64,000 nt of DNA from Ehretia macrophylla (GCA_037974665.1 CM075775.1:30447732-30511731), one strand, 5' to 3'. Positions 1 to 9,347 are shown, counted from the first letter of the stretch. Translations and numbers: made by a program. Notes: generated by a model from the sequence alone, not told the origin.

Positions 1-1
1 G

Positions 2-624
2 ATGGATGATGTATTGTTAGAAATTGCTAAGAAAACAACAGCAGTCGAGGCTTGGAAGACTCTGACGGATCTTTATGCATCCAAGTCTATTACAAATCGC
101 CTCTACCTGAAGAAGAGATTGTATATTAATCTCCGAATGAAAGAAAGTGTGCCCATTAAAGAGCACATTGATGTATTTAATTCCATTGTGATGGAGCTGA
201 AGAACATAGGTGCCACTGTCTATAATGAAGATCAGACTCTCATATTGTTATGTTCTTTACTACCCTCATATGAGAATTTTGTGGATACTTTGTTATATGG
301 AAGGGATAAAATTAGTTTGGATGATGTGAATTCTGCACATCATCCAAAGATCTTCGGAAACAATTCCCAAGGAATATAGTAAAAGTTCTAGGGGAGGGAT
401 TAGTGAGTAAATGGGAAACACATGGGAGATTGAGCTTTTTGGGAAAGTCAAAATCAAAATTAAGAGAGAAAAGACATTGTTATAAGTGTGGGGAACTAGG
501 TCACTTGAGGAAAAATTGTCCGAAGAGAGGAAAAGGTAAGAGTTCAGCAAATGTAGTGAATGCTACTGAGGGCGAGAGTTCTAGTGATGCAGAGGTTTTG
601 TCTGTCAGTACTAGATGGTGGTAA
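2..624 (+). pseudogene. Copia gag remnant, 5' cut by window edge
   Basis: Two reading frames (2-379 and 403-624) read as the C-terminal half of a Copia gag. The first has the helical UBN2-like texture of Copia gag (segments such as TAVEAWKTLTDLYASKS and LLPSYENFVDTLLYG). The second carries a CCHC zinc knuckle, CYKCGELGHLRKNC, at about 477-520, which binds genomic RNA in nucleocapsid. A frame break near 380-400 separates them, so no intact gag is made. The start lies outside the window. Family assignment to Copia is firm; lineage (Tork-like) is inferred. Confidence 0.85.
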
Positions 625-1040
625 AATTAATGGATTCTTGATACAGTTGCATCGCTCCATATGTTTCCTAGGAGAGATTGGTTTTCTTCTTACTCTAAGA
701 AGAATGAGAGGGTCAACCTAGGCAATAGTTTCACTTTGAAGGTGGTTGGAATAGGTATAGTGAAAGTTAAGATGTTTGATGATATTGTTAGATCTTTTGA
801 GTATTGGCATGTCCTAAAGCTGAAAAAGAACCTGATTTCTCTTGGTCATTTGAATTCTTATGGTTGCAAATTTTGTGGCGAAAATGGAGTTTGGAAGTGA
901 CGAGGGGTTCCGAGGTGCTCTTGAAAGGGATTTTGAAGAGAGGGCTATATGTTCTTGATAAGGGGAATATGGCTAAAAGGTTTTGGGGCGGCAGCTACTG
1001 GTTCAAACTGCAGTGTCAGGGAATAGGTGAAGCTAGGTGA
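625..1040 (+). pseudogene. Copia protease end and pre-integrase remnant
   Basis: Right after the knuckle the frame reads WILDTVASLHM, the Copia protease motif (normally DSG or DSGC); the catalytic serine-glycine pair is lost here. It is followed by the CPRRDWFSS-like and LKKNLISLG blocks that precede the integrase in Tork-type Copia elements, and by a GILKRGLYVL block. The core integrase (DDE) does not follow, so this copy has an internal deletion. Confidence 0.75.
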
Positions 1041-1129
1041 TACAGTTCCAGGGGTTTTGGATTATGACAGACAGGGCAGTTCAATTCAGCTGGTTCAAGT
1101 ACATGAAAAATTTGTATCTTAGGGTGCGC

Positions 1130-1650
1130 AGCACAATTTTAAGAAGCTGGAAGGACATGTTGAAGAACCTCACGGAGATGATGATGTGGATTTGATGGCT
1201 TATGCTTTGTCTGCTGCAGAGACGAGTGTGTATAAGCTTGGCTCCCAAGGTGAGGTTGGTTGTCCAGGTACATCTCAGTGGGTTAGTGCTGCGAGTGATG
1301 TGAACATTTTTCACCAAGGTTTATCTGAGGACGAGGTGGAACATTTGTCACGTGTTCTGTGTTTGAGTGTTGGTAGCATTGGAGGTGCTATGGGTTGCAC
1401 TCGTAGTGTTATTTCACAGGTAGACAATGTTGGTAGTGGGGACATGGCGCTACGAGGACATTAGAGTGCTGTGAAGGAGTTCTTTAGATATCTGCAGGGT
1501 ATTACAGGTGTTGGTCCGATCTTTGGGGTGACCAAGGTGATATCGAGAAACATGTTCAGTCGTTGTTGTTGGATTTGGATTGATATGTGCAATGCGGAGT
1601 AGTGTGCCCTCGTGAGGGGGCTAAGTCCCGATTGGGACTATTTGGCAGGG
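1130..1650 (+). pseudogene. Copia RT C-terminus and RNase H remnant
   Basis: The segment DLMAYALSAAE matches the linker between integrase and reverse transcriptase in Copia. It is followed within about 130 bp by SEDEVEHLSRV, an altered 'CTR..IS' block, and AVKEFFRYLQG, which belong to the end of reverse transcriptase. The catalytic YVDD region is missing, so integrase core and most of RT are deleted. A stop at 1462-1464 and further frame breaks make it non-functional. Confidence 0.7.
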
Positions 1651-1711
1651 AAAAGAGAATGGATGATGTTCTTATATGATGATCAAGCAAATTCGGTCCA
1701 AGATGGAGATT

Positions 1712-1993
1712 TATTGGGTTATGGCCCATATTTATAGTTAATGCATAATTGTCTTATAAGCCCACTACCTAGAACTCTAGAGATTACCTATAAATTAGTC
1801 TTACGGTTATTGTAATAGGTGTAGTAAAACAAGAGAGGTGAGAGGCTTTGTAAGAGAGTACTTGTAACAAGTTCATCATATAGTGAATTATTCTCCTGCT
1901 GCCCGTGATGTAGGTTTTAAGCCAAACCACGTAAATCCTGTGTCCGTTTTAATTTCTGGTTGCTATGCTTTATTACTCTGGATTATCCTAACA
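1712..1993 (+). repeat. 3' LTR of the Copia remnant
   Basis: Begins after a degraded polypurine tract (CAAGATGGAGATTT) and ends near CCTAACA. The interior has the hallmark Copia LTR end block (GTGATGTAGGTTTTAAGCC followed by AACCACGTAAATCCTGTG). The 5' LTR is outside the window, so ends are approximate and the first bases seem mutated from TG. Confidence 0.65.
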
Positions 1994-2445
1994 TTAATTG
2001 TAATGACCCTAAATTTTTAATATCAATTATACGCAGAGATCATAAGTCCATGTATTGTCTTACTTTATTTTATTATTTAATTGCTACATTATTTGTTACT
2101 TTAATAGTGGAAAATCATGAGTGATACACAACATAATTTTGGATGGGCCATTTGACAATTTGTTATGCTAGTAGATTTGTGAAGACATGGCCGAAAGTTG
2201 TGGGATTTTTGTAGATAAAAACTCTATGAGACCAGCCTTCATGGTTTAGTACAGGTGTCCATCCATCAATTAGAAAGGAATAAAAACTCTTCTTGAAGTG
2301 TATATTTAAAAGAGCAAGGGAGCATTATATCTGCCACCAATTCTTTCCAAGCCCGTATGCTGCAAAATATGAGGGCCATGATTGATTAAAAAATTATGAA
2401 GATTAGGAAAAATGGAAAAATAGGATGTGTGGTCATAGCTGGTAG
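1994..2445. other. Decayed non-element sequence, possible minus-strand coding remnant
   Basis: No intact gene. On the minus strand about 2165-2290 there is a short open stretch (segments WTPVLNHEGWSHRVF and YKNPTTFGHVF) that looks protein-like but is not one I recognise. Removing the 2451-9347 LTR element joins this block directly to 9353-9640. Confidence 0.25.
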
Positions 2446-2450
2446 TGGAT

Positions 2451-2743
2451 TGTAATGAGCCCAATAGAATTAGCTCAGTCACTTAATGGGTTGTATCAAG
2501 CAGTGCAAGAGGAACAACTACAAGGGCCAAGTGAGTCGAGCCCAAGCTAGCTAGCTAGTAGTATTAATAGCTGAAGGCTTAGAGAAAAAAGGAAAAAAAA
2601 AACGAACTCATGTATAATTTCCTTCCTATTTTTTGCACTTTTGTTTACTGTTTTTCAGTTTTGTTTCTTGTAACTTCACTTTCAATCAATACAAATCTCT
2701 TTGTCGAGATCATTTTAACTAGTCGAACGTTAAGTTTGTTATA
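2451..2743 (+). repeat. Left LTR of the gene-carrying element
   Basis: Matches 9062-9347 over its full length with roughly 15-18 substitutions and a few small indels by eye, about 6% divergence. Contains GCTAGCTAGCTA, an A-rich run near 2583-2603, and ends GTTTGTTATA where the right copy ends GTTCGTTACA. Confidence 0.9.
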
Positions 2744-2763
2744 TTGATGCTTTCATTGACTCT

Positions 2764-4269
2764 ATGGCCGAAGGTCCTGTACTCTACGCCATGGATTGTC
2801 GGTCTCAACAATTCTATCCGAAATATAATGAATATAACTTTTTCCTTCCACCGTCTGAACAATACTATCCCTATTTTCCTCTGATTTACTCACAACCACA
2901 GTTTTCAGGCTATTATTATCCTGAAATGATGTTGTCTGCTGCTAGAATCGCAGACTGCATGGCTTGGGATGTGCTGGTATACTCGTGGCATGACGGTCAA
3001 TACACTACGTATTCTTATCATCACAGTCAAATATACAGCTTAGAATGTCACAATTGCATAACTATTGGAGAATTGGTGGCGTCGCAGAGTGATGTTGCTT
3101 TACAAGATGGCAGAGCTATGAGCATGATGAATTGTGAAGGCATTTCCGCAATGGAGGTGTGTGAGGTTGATCATGATACTACGAAGAAATCGAGAATGAT
3201 GGTAACTGCTAAGGTGACGTCAACGACTAATTTGGTAAGTGCAGACGCTTTGCATGATATCAAAATCGTGAATATGAACAATGCTAAGGCTGTTTCGTTA
3301 ATGGAGCTCTGTGAGGTTAATGGTGACGTTGTTATGAAATCGATTGATAAAACCGTATATGTTAATGGTTCGGAGGGTAATTTGATAATTAAGGAAGATG
3401 GAGAAGTCGCAAGCAAGATTAAGATGGTGGACGTCGATGTTGAACAACAGGCGATGGCTATTGCTCAGGAAAGTAATGTGTCGAGGCGGGTTACACAATC
3501 AGCAGTGAAGTTGAAGGTGGAACTTATAGAGAATAGGGATGCAGAAGGGTATATGGATGAATCGGTAGAGGAAGATATGGAGGTTAAGCTGTGTTTTATT
3601 AATATGACGTCAATTAAAATAGGCTTGCATCATATTGATGCAATCGTAGCTGAAATAGAGAAAGGTGAAATGGAGTCTGTGAGAAAGGTGTTTGATGAAA
3701 TGACTGAAAGAAGTTCGGTGTATTTGAAAGGTGATATGGTAGAGGCGAAGGGGTTAGTAAATCCTCCTCAGTGGATTCCGTGGAATGTGTATTTGAAGGG
3801 GATAATTATTGCAAAGACTAGGATTTTGTTGGCAGAGTGTGCGGAAGCAGCTGTGAATGGTGAGATTATTCAGAGTTTAGCATTAGGTGCTCTGGATAAT
3901 AGTTTCCTCGTGAGTGATTCAGGGATTCAGATTGTGGAGAATTATAGTCATGCGTTTAATCTGACAGAAGAAGAGCTTGAGACACATACTATATCTACTT
4001 GGAAAGAAGTAAAGTCATACGTTAACACCCAAATGGTTGAACATGGGAGTGCAGCTATGAGACAACTTGTCCATGATGGACCAGATGAGAATTTGAAAAT
4101 TGTTGCTTTGAAGCTTTTGCAAAATGGGGTGGCCACAATTCCTGTTATTAATTCATCTTCAGAGGATGGATTGTGCCCACAACTGTTACATCTTGCTTCA
4201 CTTTCTGAAATACTGAAAAGTATTTGCAGAATGTCACAAGGAGGCGACAACGTTTCGACACAGTCATAG
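2764..4269 (+). CDS. Chimeric ORF of the LTR element, first part (501 aa)
   Basis: Starts 20 bp after the left LTR with MAEG, where Gypsy gag normally starts. Residues 1-60 are rich in Tyr, Phe and Pro. Residues about 110-230 contain a twice-used block (AMEVCEVDHDTTKKS and LMELCEVNGDVVMKS). Residues about 295-345 have PPR-like pieces (GEMESVRKVFDEMTERS, GDMVEAKGLV). Residues 398-489 match the first CBS region of plant SNF4-like KIN-beta-gamma. The frame closes with TAG at 4267-4269, but the same frame stays open afterwards into the FPGS- and MSH6-like part (to 5088). So ancestrally this was probably one ORF of about 770 codons. Whether any protein is made is unknown. Residues 1-390 are not identified as a known protein. 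Confidence 0.6.
   Translation: MAEGPVLYAMDCRSQQFYPKYNEYNFFLPPSEQYYPYFPLIYSQPQFSGYYYPEMMLSAARIADCMAWDVLVYSWHDGQYTTYSYHHSQIYSLECHNCITIGELVASQSDVALQDGRAMSMMNCEGISAMEVCEVDHDTTKKSRMMVTAKVTSTTNLVSADALHDIKIVNMNNAKAVSLMELCEVNGDVVMKSIDKTVYVNGSEGNLIIKEDGEVASKIKMVDVDVEQQAMAIAQESNVSRRVTQSAVKLKVELIENRDAEGYMDESVEEDMEVKLCFINMTSIKIGLHHIDAIVAEIEKGEMESVRKVFDEMTERSSVYLKGDMVEAKGLVNPPQWIPWNVYLKGIIIAKTRILLAECAEAAVNGEIIQSLALGALDNSFLVSDSGIQIVENYSHAFNLTEEELETHTISTWKEVKSYVNTQMVEHGSAAMRQLVHDGPDENLKIVALKLLQNGVATIPVINSSSEDGLCPQLLHLASLSEILKSICRMSQGGDNVSTQS
3955..4236 (+). pseudogene. Captured SNF4-like (KIN-beta-gamma) CBS segment
   Basis: The peptide NLTEEELETHTISTWKEVK, then PDENLKIVALKLLQNGVAT and SEDGLCPQLLHLASLSEILK, aligns without gaps to the first CBS-pair region of plant SNF4-like (the gamma-type subunit of SnRK1 kinase). 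Only about 94 residues are present: the N-terminal carbohydrate-binding module and the remaining CBS repeats are missing. No intron interrupts the match. It is fused in frame within the retroelement ORF, so it is a captured piece, not a working gene. Confidence 0.85.
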
Positions 4270-4460
4270 TCACCTTATAATGAAGCAATGGAGGCGTTAT
4301 CTTCTCTTATCATGAAATGCAGTTGTAGATTTGATTTACTCTTTGATTATCTCAAGATACTAGAGTTGGAGGAGCCGATTAAGCAGCTCAAGATTATCCA
4401 TGTTGCCGATACCAAAGGTAAGGGATCGACTTGCGCATTTGCAGAGTCAATATTCTGCAA
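4270..4460 (+). pseudogene. Captured folylpolyglutamate synthase N-terminal segment
   Basis: Directly after the TAG, in the same frame, come [32 protein letters not shown] and [17 protein letters not shown]. These match the N-terminus of plant folylpolyglutamate synthase, including the ATP-binding P-loop. The loop reads DTKGKGS where the enzyme has GTKGKGS, so the first glycine is lost. About 60 residues are present. FPGS adds glutamates to folates, but this piece lacks nearly all of the enzyme. Confidence 0.88.
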
Positions 4461-5088
4461 TAAGTGGGATCATGTATTGGATGGAATTACACATTGCGAT
4501 CTTGCATTATGTGCTCTCGGTGGTCTAATCAATCATTTGTCCAGATTGATGCTGGATGATGTATTACGTAATGGAGATATTCTATCATACTACGTGTCCA
4601 GAGGTTGTCTCAGGATGGACGGTCAAACATTTGTTAATCTTGAGATTTTCAATAATAATGCCGATGGTGGTACATCAGGTACATTGTTCAAATATCTAGA
4701 CGACTGTATAACATCATCTGGTAAACGGCTTTTGAGGAATTGGATCTGTCATCCATTGAAAGATGCTGAAAAAATCAATCATAGGCTCGAAGTGGTTGAG
4801 AAGCTGATAGCACATTCAGAAATAGCGTTACTTATTGCTCAATATCTTCGCAAGCTTCTAGACTTAGAAAGGCTTCTTGGGCGTGTCAAGGCCAGCATAC
4901 AGTCTTCTGCTACACTCTCGCTGCCTTCGATTGGTGGCAAAATACTGAAACAATGCGTTAAAGTGTTTGGCCCCTTTGTTAAAGGCCTTCGGAGTGGAAT
5001 GGATTTGTTACTGCTATTACAGCAGAAAAGGAAACATAAGCGCTTTATTTTCAAAAGTTTTTTTTTTCCTTCCAATGCTGAGTGGTAG
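4288..5088 (+). CDS. Chimeric ORF of the LTR element, second part (266 aa)
   Basis: Same reading frame as 2764-4269, separated only by one TAG and a few codons. The first internal Met is at 4288, but that start is within FPGS homology (EAMEALSS), so it is not a natural gene start. Residues 1-55 are FPGS-like, about 65-248 are MSH6-like. The MSH6 match leaves this frame near 5025 (a one-base indel) and continues in another frame to the CACTA insertion. The last 18 residues (lysine- and phenylalanine-rich) are out-of-frame read-through. Confidence 0.55.
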   Translation: MEALSSLIMKCSCRFDLLFDYLKILELEEPIKQLKIIHVADTKGKGSTCAFAESIFCNKWDHVLDGITHCDLALCALGGLINHLSRLMLDDVLRNGDILSYYVSRGCLRMDGQTFVNLEIFNNNADGGTSGTLFKYLDDCITSSGKRLLRNWICHPLKDAEKINHRLEVVEKLIAHSEIALLIAQYLRKLLDLERLLGRVKASIQSSATLSLPSIGGKILKQCVKVFGPFVKGLRSGMDLLLLLQQKRKHKRFIFKSFFFPSNAEW

Positions 5089-5352
5089 TGATGGGCAAAA
5101 AAAATTCCTTGCCCAATTGGAAGCAGCTATTGATAGTGACTTCCCCAATTACCAGGATCATAGTGCAACTGGTTTAGATGCTGAAACTTTATCAATTCTG
5201 ATGGAATTATTTATTGAGAAGGCCATCCAATGGTCACAAGTTATCCATGCTATTAATTGTGTCGATGTACTTAGATCTTTCGCTATCACTACCAAATCCT
5301 CCTGCAGATCTATGTCTAGACCTGTTATTTTGCCTCTTTCCTCATCATCGCA
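4470..5352 (+). pseudogene. Captured MSH6 fragment, part 1 (frameshifted)
   Basis: About 290 codons match the connector/lever region of plant MSH6, the mismatch-repair MutS homologue. Key blocks: [63 protein letters not shown], then after a frameshift near 5025, KFLAQLEAAIDSDFPNYQD and VLRSFAIT. The match runs without intron-like gaps although plant MSH6 genes have many exons, so the source was probably spliced mRNA. The ATPase domain (Walker A) is not included. The match is cut at 5352 by the CACTA element and resumes at 8766. Confidence 0.9.
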
Positions 5353-5389
5353 CACTACAAGAAAAAAGGGTCTCGGCCACGGGGCGTTG

Positions 5390-5695
5390 CTGTGCCCTCA
5401 CTTTTCGGCGAGGGCCATCATTTGCCCTCGCCGAATCGGTGAGGGCCGTCCCTGGCCCTCGCCGATTTGGCGAGGGTCCCCTCTTGCCCTCTCCGAATCA
5501 GCGAGGGCCGTCCTTTGCCCTCGCCGAATCGGCGAGGGTCGTGCCTGGCCTTTGCCGATTTGGTGAGGGCCCCCTCTTGCCCTCTCCGAACCGGCGAGGG
5601 CTCCCTCTTGCCCTCGCCAATTCGGCGAGGGACAGGGAATGCCCTCGCCGATTCAGCGAGGAAAAGGGCCGTCCCTCGCCGAATCGAGTTGAATT
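5390..5695. repeat. CACTA left subterminal repeat array
   Basis: About ten variants of a near-palindrome of the type CCCTCGCCGAATCGGCGAGGG, in both orientations. Such arrays bind the TNPA-type protein in CACTA elements. The long frames over this block (arginine/proline-rich repeats) are only translations of the repeat. Confidence 0.85.
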
Positions 5696-5699
5696 GAAA

Positions 5700-6575
5700 A
5701 CAAAAAAAAAGTGAAAAAAACAAACGAATAGCTAATTAATATACTAATTATGATGAAAACATGAAAAATAAATTAATATAGAGAAGAAAAAATTTAAGAT
5801 AATAAACAAAAAAATGTGTAAAAAAAATAAACTAATAGCTAATTAATATTATAATTATGATGAAAATATTAAAAAATAAATTAATTAAACAAGAAAAAAA
5901 ATAGAAATGAAAAGAAAAAAAAAAGAGAAAAAAAAAAAATAATAACTAATTATGTTATTAATATGTAAAAACAAATTAATATAGAAAAAAAAGTTAAGAT
6001 AATAAACAAAAAAAAGAAGTGAAAAAAACAAAACAAAGTAATATTTAATACACACATTATGTTTAATTTTTTAAATTTATTCCTTTTTTTTTTCGAATTT
6101 ATTTTTCTGTTTTTTTAATGCCAGAGGCTTGTTCTATTTTTTTTTTTTTTGTATGTATAGGTTCAACAAAGAGTTTATGACTATGATTCAACTAGTTCAA
6201 CAAAGATCCCAAATTCACCAACTTTGTTGAGGTAAGCATTATTTCTATTTTTTTTTTGAAGTATATATATGTGGATATTGATATGGCTATCTCAATTTGA
6301 TTAACTTCTTTAAGTCAATAATTGATGAAATCTGAATTTCTTTTAATTACTTGTGATTACCTATTCAGTAGGCGTATTTTGTATATGTATTGCTGTTATT
6401 GTAAAACTTTAGCTATTACCTACTACTATTAGATGGGTTGTCACTGGGGTAAGAAGTATGGCTTAAGTGATAGTTGGGTACACCTTAGTGTTTCGTGAAT
6501 TACTTGACTGAAAATAGGAAGAAGAGTTTAGAGAGCTTGGGTGCATTACTTGTTGTCGGAAAGTCTAGTAATGGG

Positions 6576-6621
<46 letters not shown>

Positions 6622-8420
6622 TTGCTTATGTTGTTGTTTGGTACAGTTTCTGGAAGTTAAATGAGTTTGATCTATTCGGTTATTAGCTGGTGCTTTTGCC
6701 TTTCTTGTCTTCTATATATTGATTATGTCTAGTAATGAACAATAAGAGAAGCAAAACATAAAAGCTAAAGAATGCAAAAGTAGAACTAAGCAAGAGAAAG
6801 CATGACATGCTAAAGTATGGCTTAAGTGATAGTTGGCTGCACTTTCTATTAGGAATTGCTTATGAATTACATTCAAGGATCATGCATTTATATGCCATAT
6901 TGCAGCCATAGATAATTGATATGACTTGTTTAAGGGATTTGGAATATGTTGGTTTGGTGCCTTTCTGAGAAGCTTCGGTTTTTGTTTTTGCCCAATTAAT
7001 CCCAAATTAAGCAGATGTGAAAATTGGGGCATATACGCATGAGACAACAAACTGATTACTATGTTTTTTTTTTTTTTTTTTTCTGATCAAGACTATAGAA
7101 GTTTCGTCTTTCAAATTTTAGGAATCTCAATTATATTGGAATAGCTTTTTCACGTACAAGTGATTTTAAATTTTGAATATTTATTGCAGAATGTAAGATT
7201 TTAATTGGAACTATGAAAGTGCAGCAGGCAGCATTTTGTCAATGGTTGTTATCCTAGTAATATGTGATTTTAAAGTTTATTTTTCTTTCAAACTTCAAAA
7301 ATTGTAAACACAACCATTTAAAAAAGAATAAATTAAAACTATTAGATACTTATCTCACTATTATAAATTTGTAATCTCCAAATCACATTTGTCAGTTGTC
7401 ACAGTCATCGACACTAAAATATGAATGTTTGACAACTTTATAAGCCAACTTTACATACTCATCTTTTTATTTTTTTCTGTTTTTGTTTTGGGGAAGAATG
7501 CTGTTGTTATTCGATTGTTCTCCCGACGTCTTGCAATTATTGATGAACGTCTAACTCGACACCTTCATCGGCGATGGTTGACATCATTGGACATTGAGGT
7601 ATGGAGCTTGTGAAGTTGCTGTCTATTAATTTATTGTTTTTCTCTTTAGTCAGTCTTTTAAGATATCATATCTTTTATTGATACTTCTTGTACATCAGTG
7701 CAAATTTGTAATGAATTTGGTACTGCACAAAAGATGTATATATCTGTATGTGCAAGTCTGAATGGATAAATTTAATGGATGCTCTATGATTTGTGTGATT
7801 GTCGAGAGTGATACTTAACAATCGTCCTAGATCAGTTAGGATTTAGGAATAGTTGATTTGCATGGAATATTATCAACACCCTCTTTCCGCCACAATATTT
7901 CCTGGGTTCTGTAGATATATAGTGCTTGAGGTAGGATACAGCAATAAGAGGTGGAGAAACAAAATTGACATTTCAAATTCAGTTTCAGTTTCTATGTTAT
8001 CAGTGTCACCATTTTGTTCAATGATATCATGGAAACTCCATGTTGATCAATGTCACCAAACTTAAAGTGAAATTAACATATAAATCTATTTATTTTTATA
8101 CAGGTTGTTCCGTTTCGGAGAAGATTCATCAATGATAGATTTTTTGGAGATTCAAAGTTCGTGAATAGTTTCGGAGAAGATTCAAATGCATATGGTTAAG
8201 TTAGATTTGGGGATAGCTATATTGTAATTATATATGTAATTAAAACATTTTAATCATATATGTAATTAAAATATTTTGTAATATTAATTTTAAATTGAAT
8301 TTTGATTGTCAAATTTTAATTAATTTAATTTTTAGATGAAATTCATATTTATAAATTTTGCCAATTAAATTTTATACTCTAATTATAAAGAGTTTCTAAA
8401 AATAATTATTTAAATTTTAC
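5700..8420. other. CACTA interior, no recognised gene
   Basis: AT-rich and mostly non-coding, with A- and T-runs. A TA microsatellite lies at about 6579-6610. Exon-like blocks with splice-like borders occur near 6160-6232 (ending GAG|GTAAGC), 7480-7602 (ending GAG|GTATGG) and 8104-8200 (after an ACAG). The middle block reads VVIRLFSRRLAIIDERLTR and LHRRWLTSLDIEV, which I cannot assign. It could be captured genomic sequence with introns. Confidence 0.4.
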
Positions 8421-8745
8421 GAAGACTCGGCGATGGCTTAACGAGGGACGCATTCGGCAAGGGCATGCCAAGAGATGAAATCGGCGAGGGCACGGCGAGG
8501 GATGATTTATGCTAGGGCACGGAGAGGGACAAAAAAGGCGAGGGCACGGAGAAGGACGAAAACGGCGAGGGCTTGTTGCCCTCGCATAGTCGTCGCCAAA
8601 ATGGTCACTCGCCAAGTCGTCGCCGAATGACGTGGGGTCGACGAGGAACCGCAATTCACCGACGAAGGTTTCGGCGAGGGACGATTCCTCTCGCCAAGAC
8701 CCTTTTGGTGAGGGCCCGGAGAGGGGAATCGTCCCTCGCCGAAAC
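8421..8745. repeat. CACTA right subterminal repeat array
   Basis: Repeats of GGCGAGGGCACGG and GGCGAGGGACGA type, related to the left array, up to the right terminal inverted repeat. Confidence 0.8.
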
Positions 8746-8762
8746 CAATTTTTGTTGTAGTG

Positions 8763-8848
8763 GCATCTTCATCAAGAAAATGGGGGCCAAGGTCCAATTG
8801 TAAAAATGAAACGGTTATGGCATCCATATGCTTTGGGTGAGAATGGAG
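8763..8848 (+). pseudogene. Captured MSH6 fragment, part 2 (after CACTA element)
   Basis: If the CACTA element and one GCA copy are removed, the MSH6 frame continues exactly: codon CA|T is restored, followed by HQENGGQGPIVKMKRLWHPY and ALGENGAP. In plant MSH6 this is the stretch just before the ATPase domain (GP.LK..G.WHPFA). It ends at about 8848, short of Walker A. This shows the CACTA element jumped in after the capture. Confidence 0.85.
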
Positions 8849-9061
8849 CGCCTTCCTATTCCTATTCCATATGTTAAAGTGGTGGATCCAAGCAACATCT
8901 CGAACTTGGGATTATTTGAGGTAGAAATGTGTGTTGATGCTTTCCAGCAATTCGGAATGAGTGAGTTAGGAATGCTCCCATCTATATTTCCAGAAGAGGA
9001 TTTTTTTTTTTTTTCCCAGTTGGAACCTTGAGGACAAGGTTCTTTTGCAACAGGAAGGTAA
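8849..9061 (+). other. Unidentified piece and Gypsy polyprotein tail before right LTR
   Basis: From 8849 to about 8990 an open frame (segments PYVKVVDPSNISNLGLFEV and DAFQQFGMSELGML) reads like protein but I do not recognise the source. It may be a fourth captured piece. A 14-T run at about 9001-9014 follows. Then WNLEDKVLLQQEGN is the conserved end of a Gypsy polyprotein running straight into the right LTR. Confidence 0.5.
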
Positions 9062-9347
9062 TGTAACGAGCCCAACAGAATTAGCTTAGTCACTGAATGG
9101 GTTGTATCAAGCAGTGCAAGAGGAACAACTACAAGGCCCAAGTGAGTCGAGCCCAAGCTAGCTAGCTAATAAATAGCTGAAAGCTTAGATAAAAAAGGAA
9201 AAAAATGAACTCAGTTATAATTTCCTTCCTATTTTTTGCACTTTTGTTTACTGTTTTTCAGTTTTGTTTCCTTGTAATTCCACTTTCAATCAATACAAAT
9301 CTCTTTGTCGAGATCATTCTAACTAGTCGAACGTTAAGTTCGTTACA
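9062..9347 (+). repeat. Right LTR of the gene-carrying element
   Basis: TGTAACGAGCCC to AAGTTCGTTACA, with intact short inverted ends. Followed by TSD TGGAT. See the left copy at 2451-2743. Confidence 0.92.

Larger units (their letters stand above)
5353..8762. mobile_element. CACTA (En/Spm) transposon, non-autonomous
   Basis: Starts CACTACAAGAAAAAAG and ends TTTTTGTTGTAGTG, the standard plant CACTA ends, with a perfect 3-bp target duplication GCA (5350-5352 and 8763-8765). Both ends carry dense GC-rich subterminal repeats. No transposase (TNPD-type) or TNPA-like gene is recognisable in its 3410 bp, so it depends on an autonomous partner. It interrupts the captured MSH6 fragment. Confidence 0.95.
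2451..9347 (+). mobile_element. Gypsy-derived LTR element carrying host-gene pieces
   Basis: A complete LTR element by structure: direct repeats of 293 and 286 bp at its ends, LTR ends TGTAACGA/TTCGTTACA (mutated in the left copy), and a perfect 5-bp target duplication TGGAT at 2446-2450 and 9348-9352. The last codons before the right LTR read NLEDKVLLQQEGN, the typical C-terminal block of plant Ty3/Gypsy polyproteins, so it derives from a Gypsy element. Protease, RT, RNase H and integrase are absent. In their place is a chimeric frame with SNF4-like, FPGS-like and MSH6-like segments. Without the CACTA insertion (5353-8762 plus its TSD) the element is about 3.5 kb. The region after the left LTR (TTGATGCTTTCATTGAC) is not the usual initiator-Met primer site. 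It could only move with enzymes from an autonomous relative. Confidence 0.9.

Noticed and set aside
5214-5714. Long arginine/proline-rich repeated frames on both strands over the CACTA end
   Set aside because: They are translations of the GC-rich subterminal palindromes; the same block is open on both strands because the unit is symmetric.
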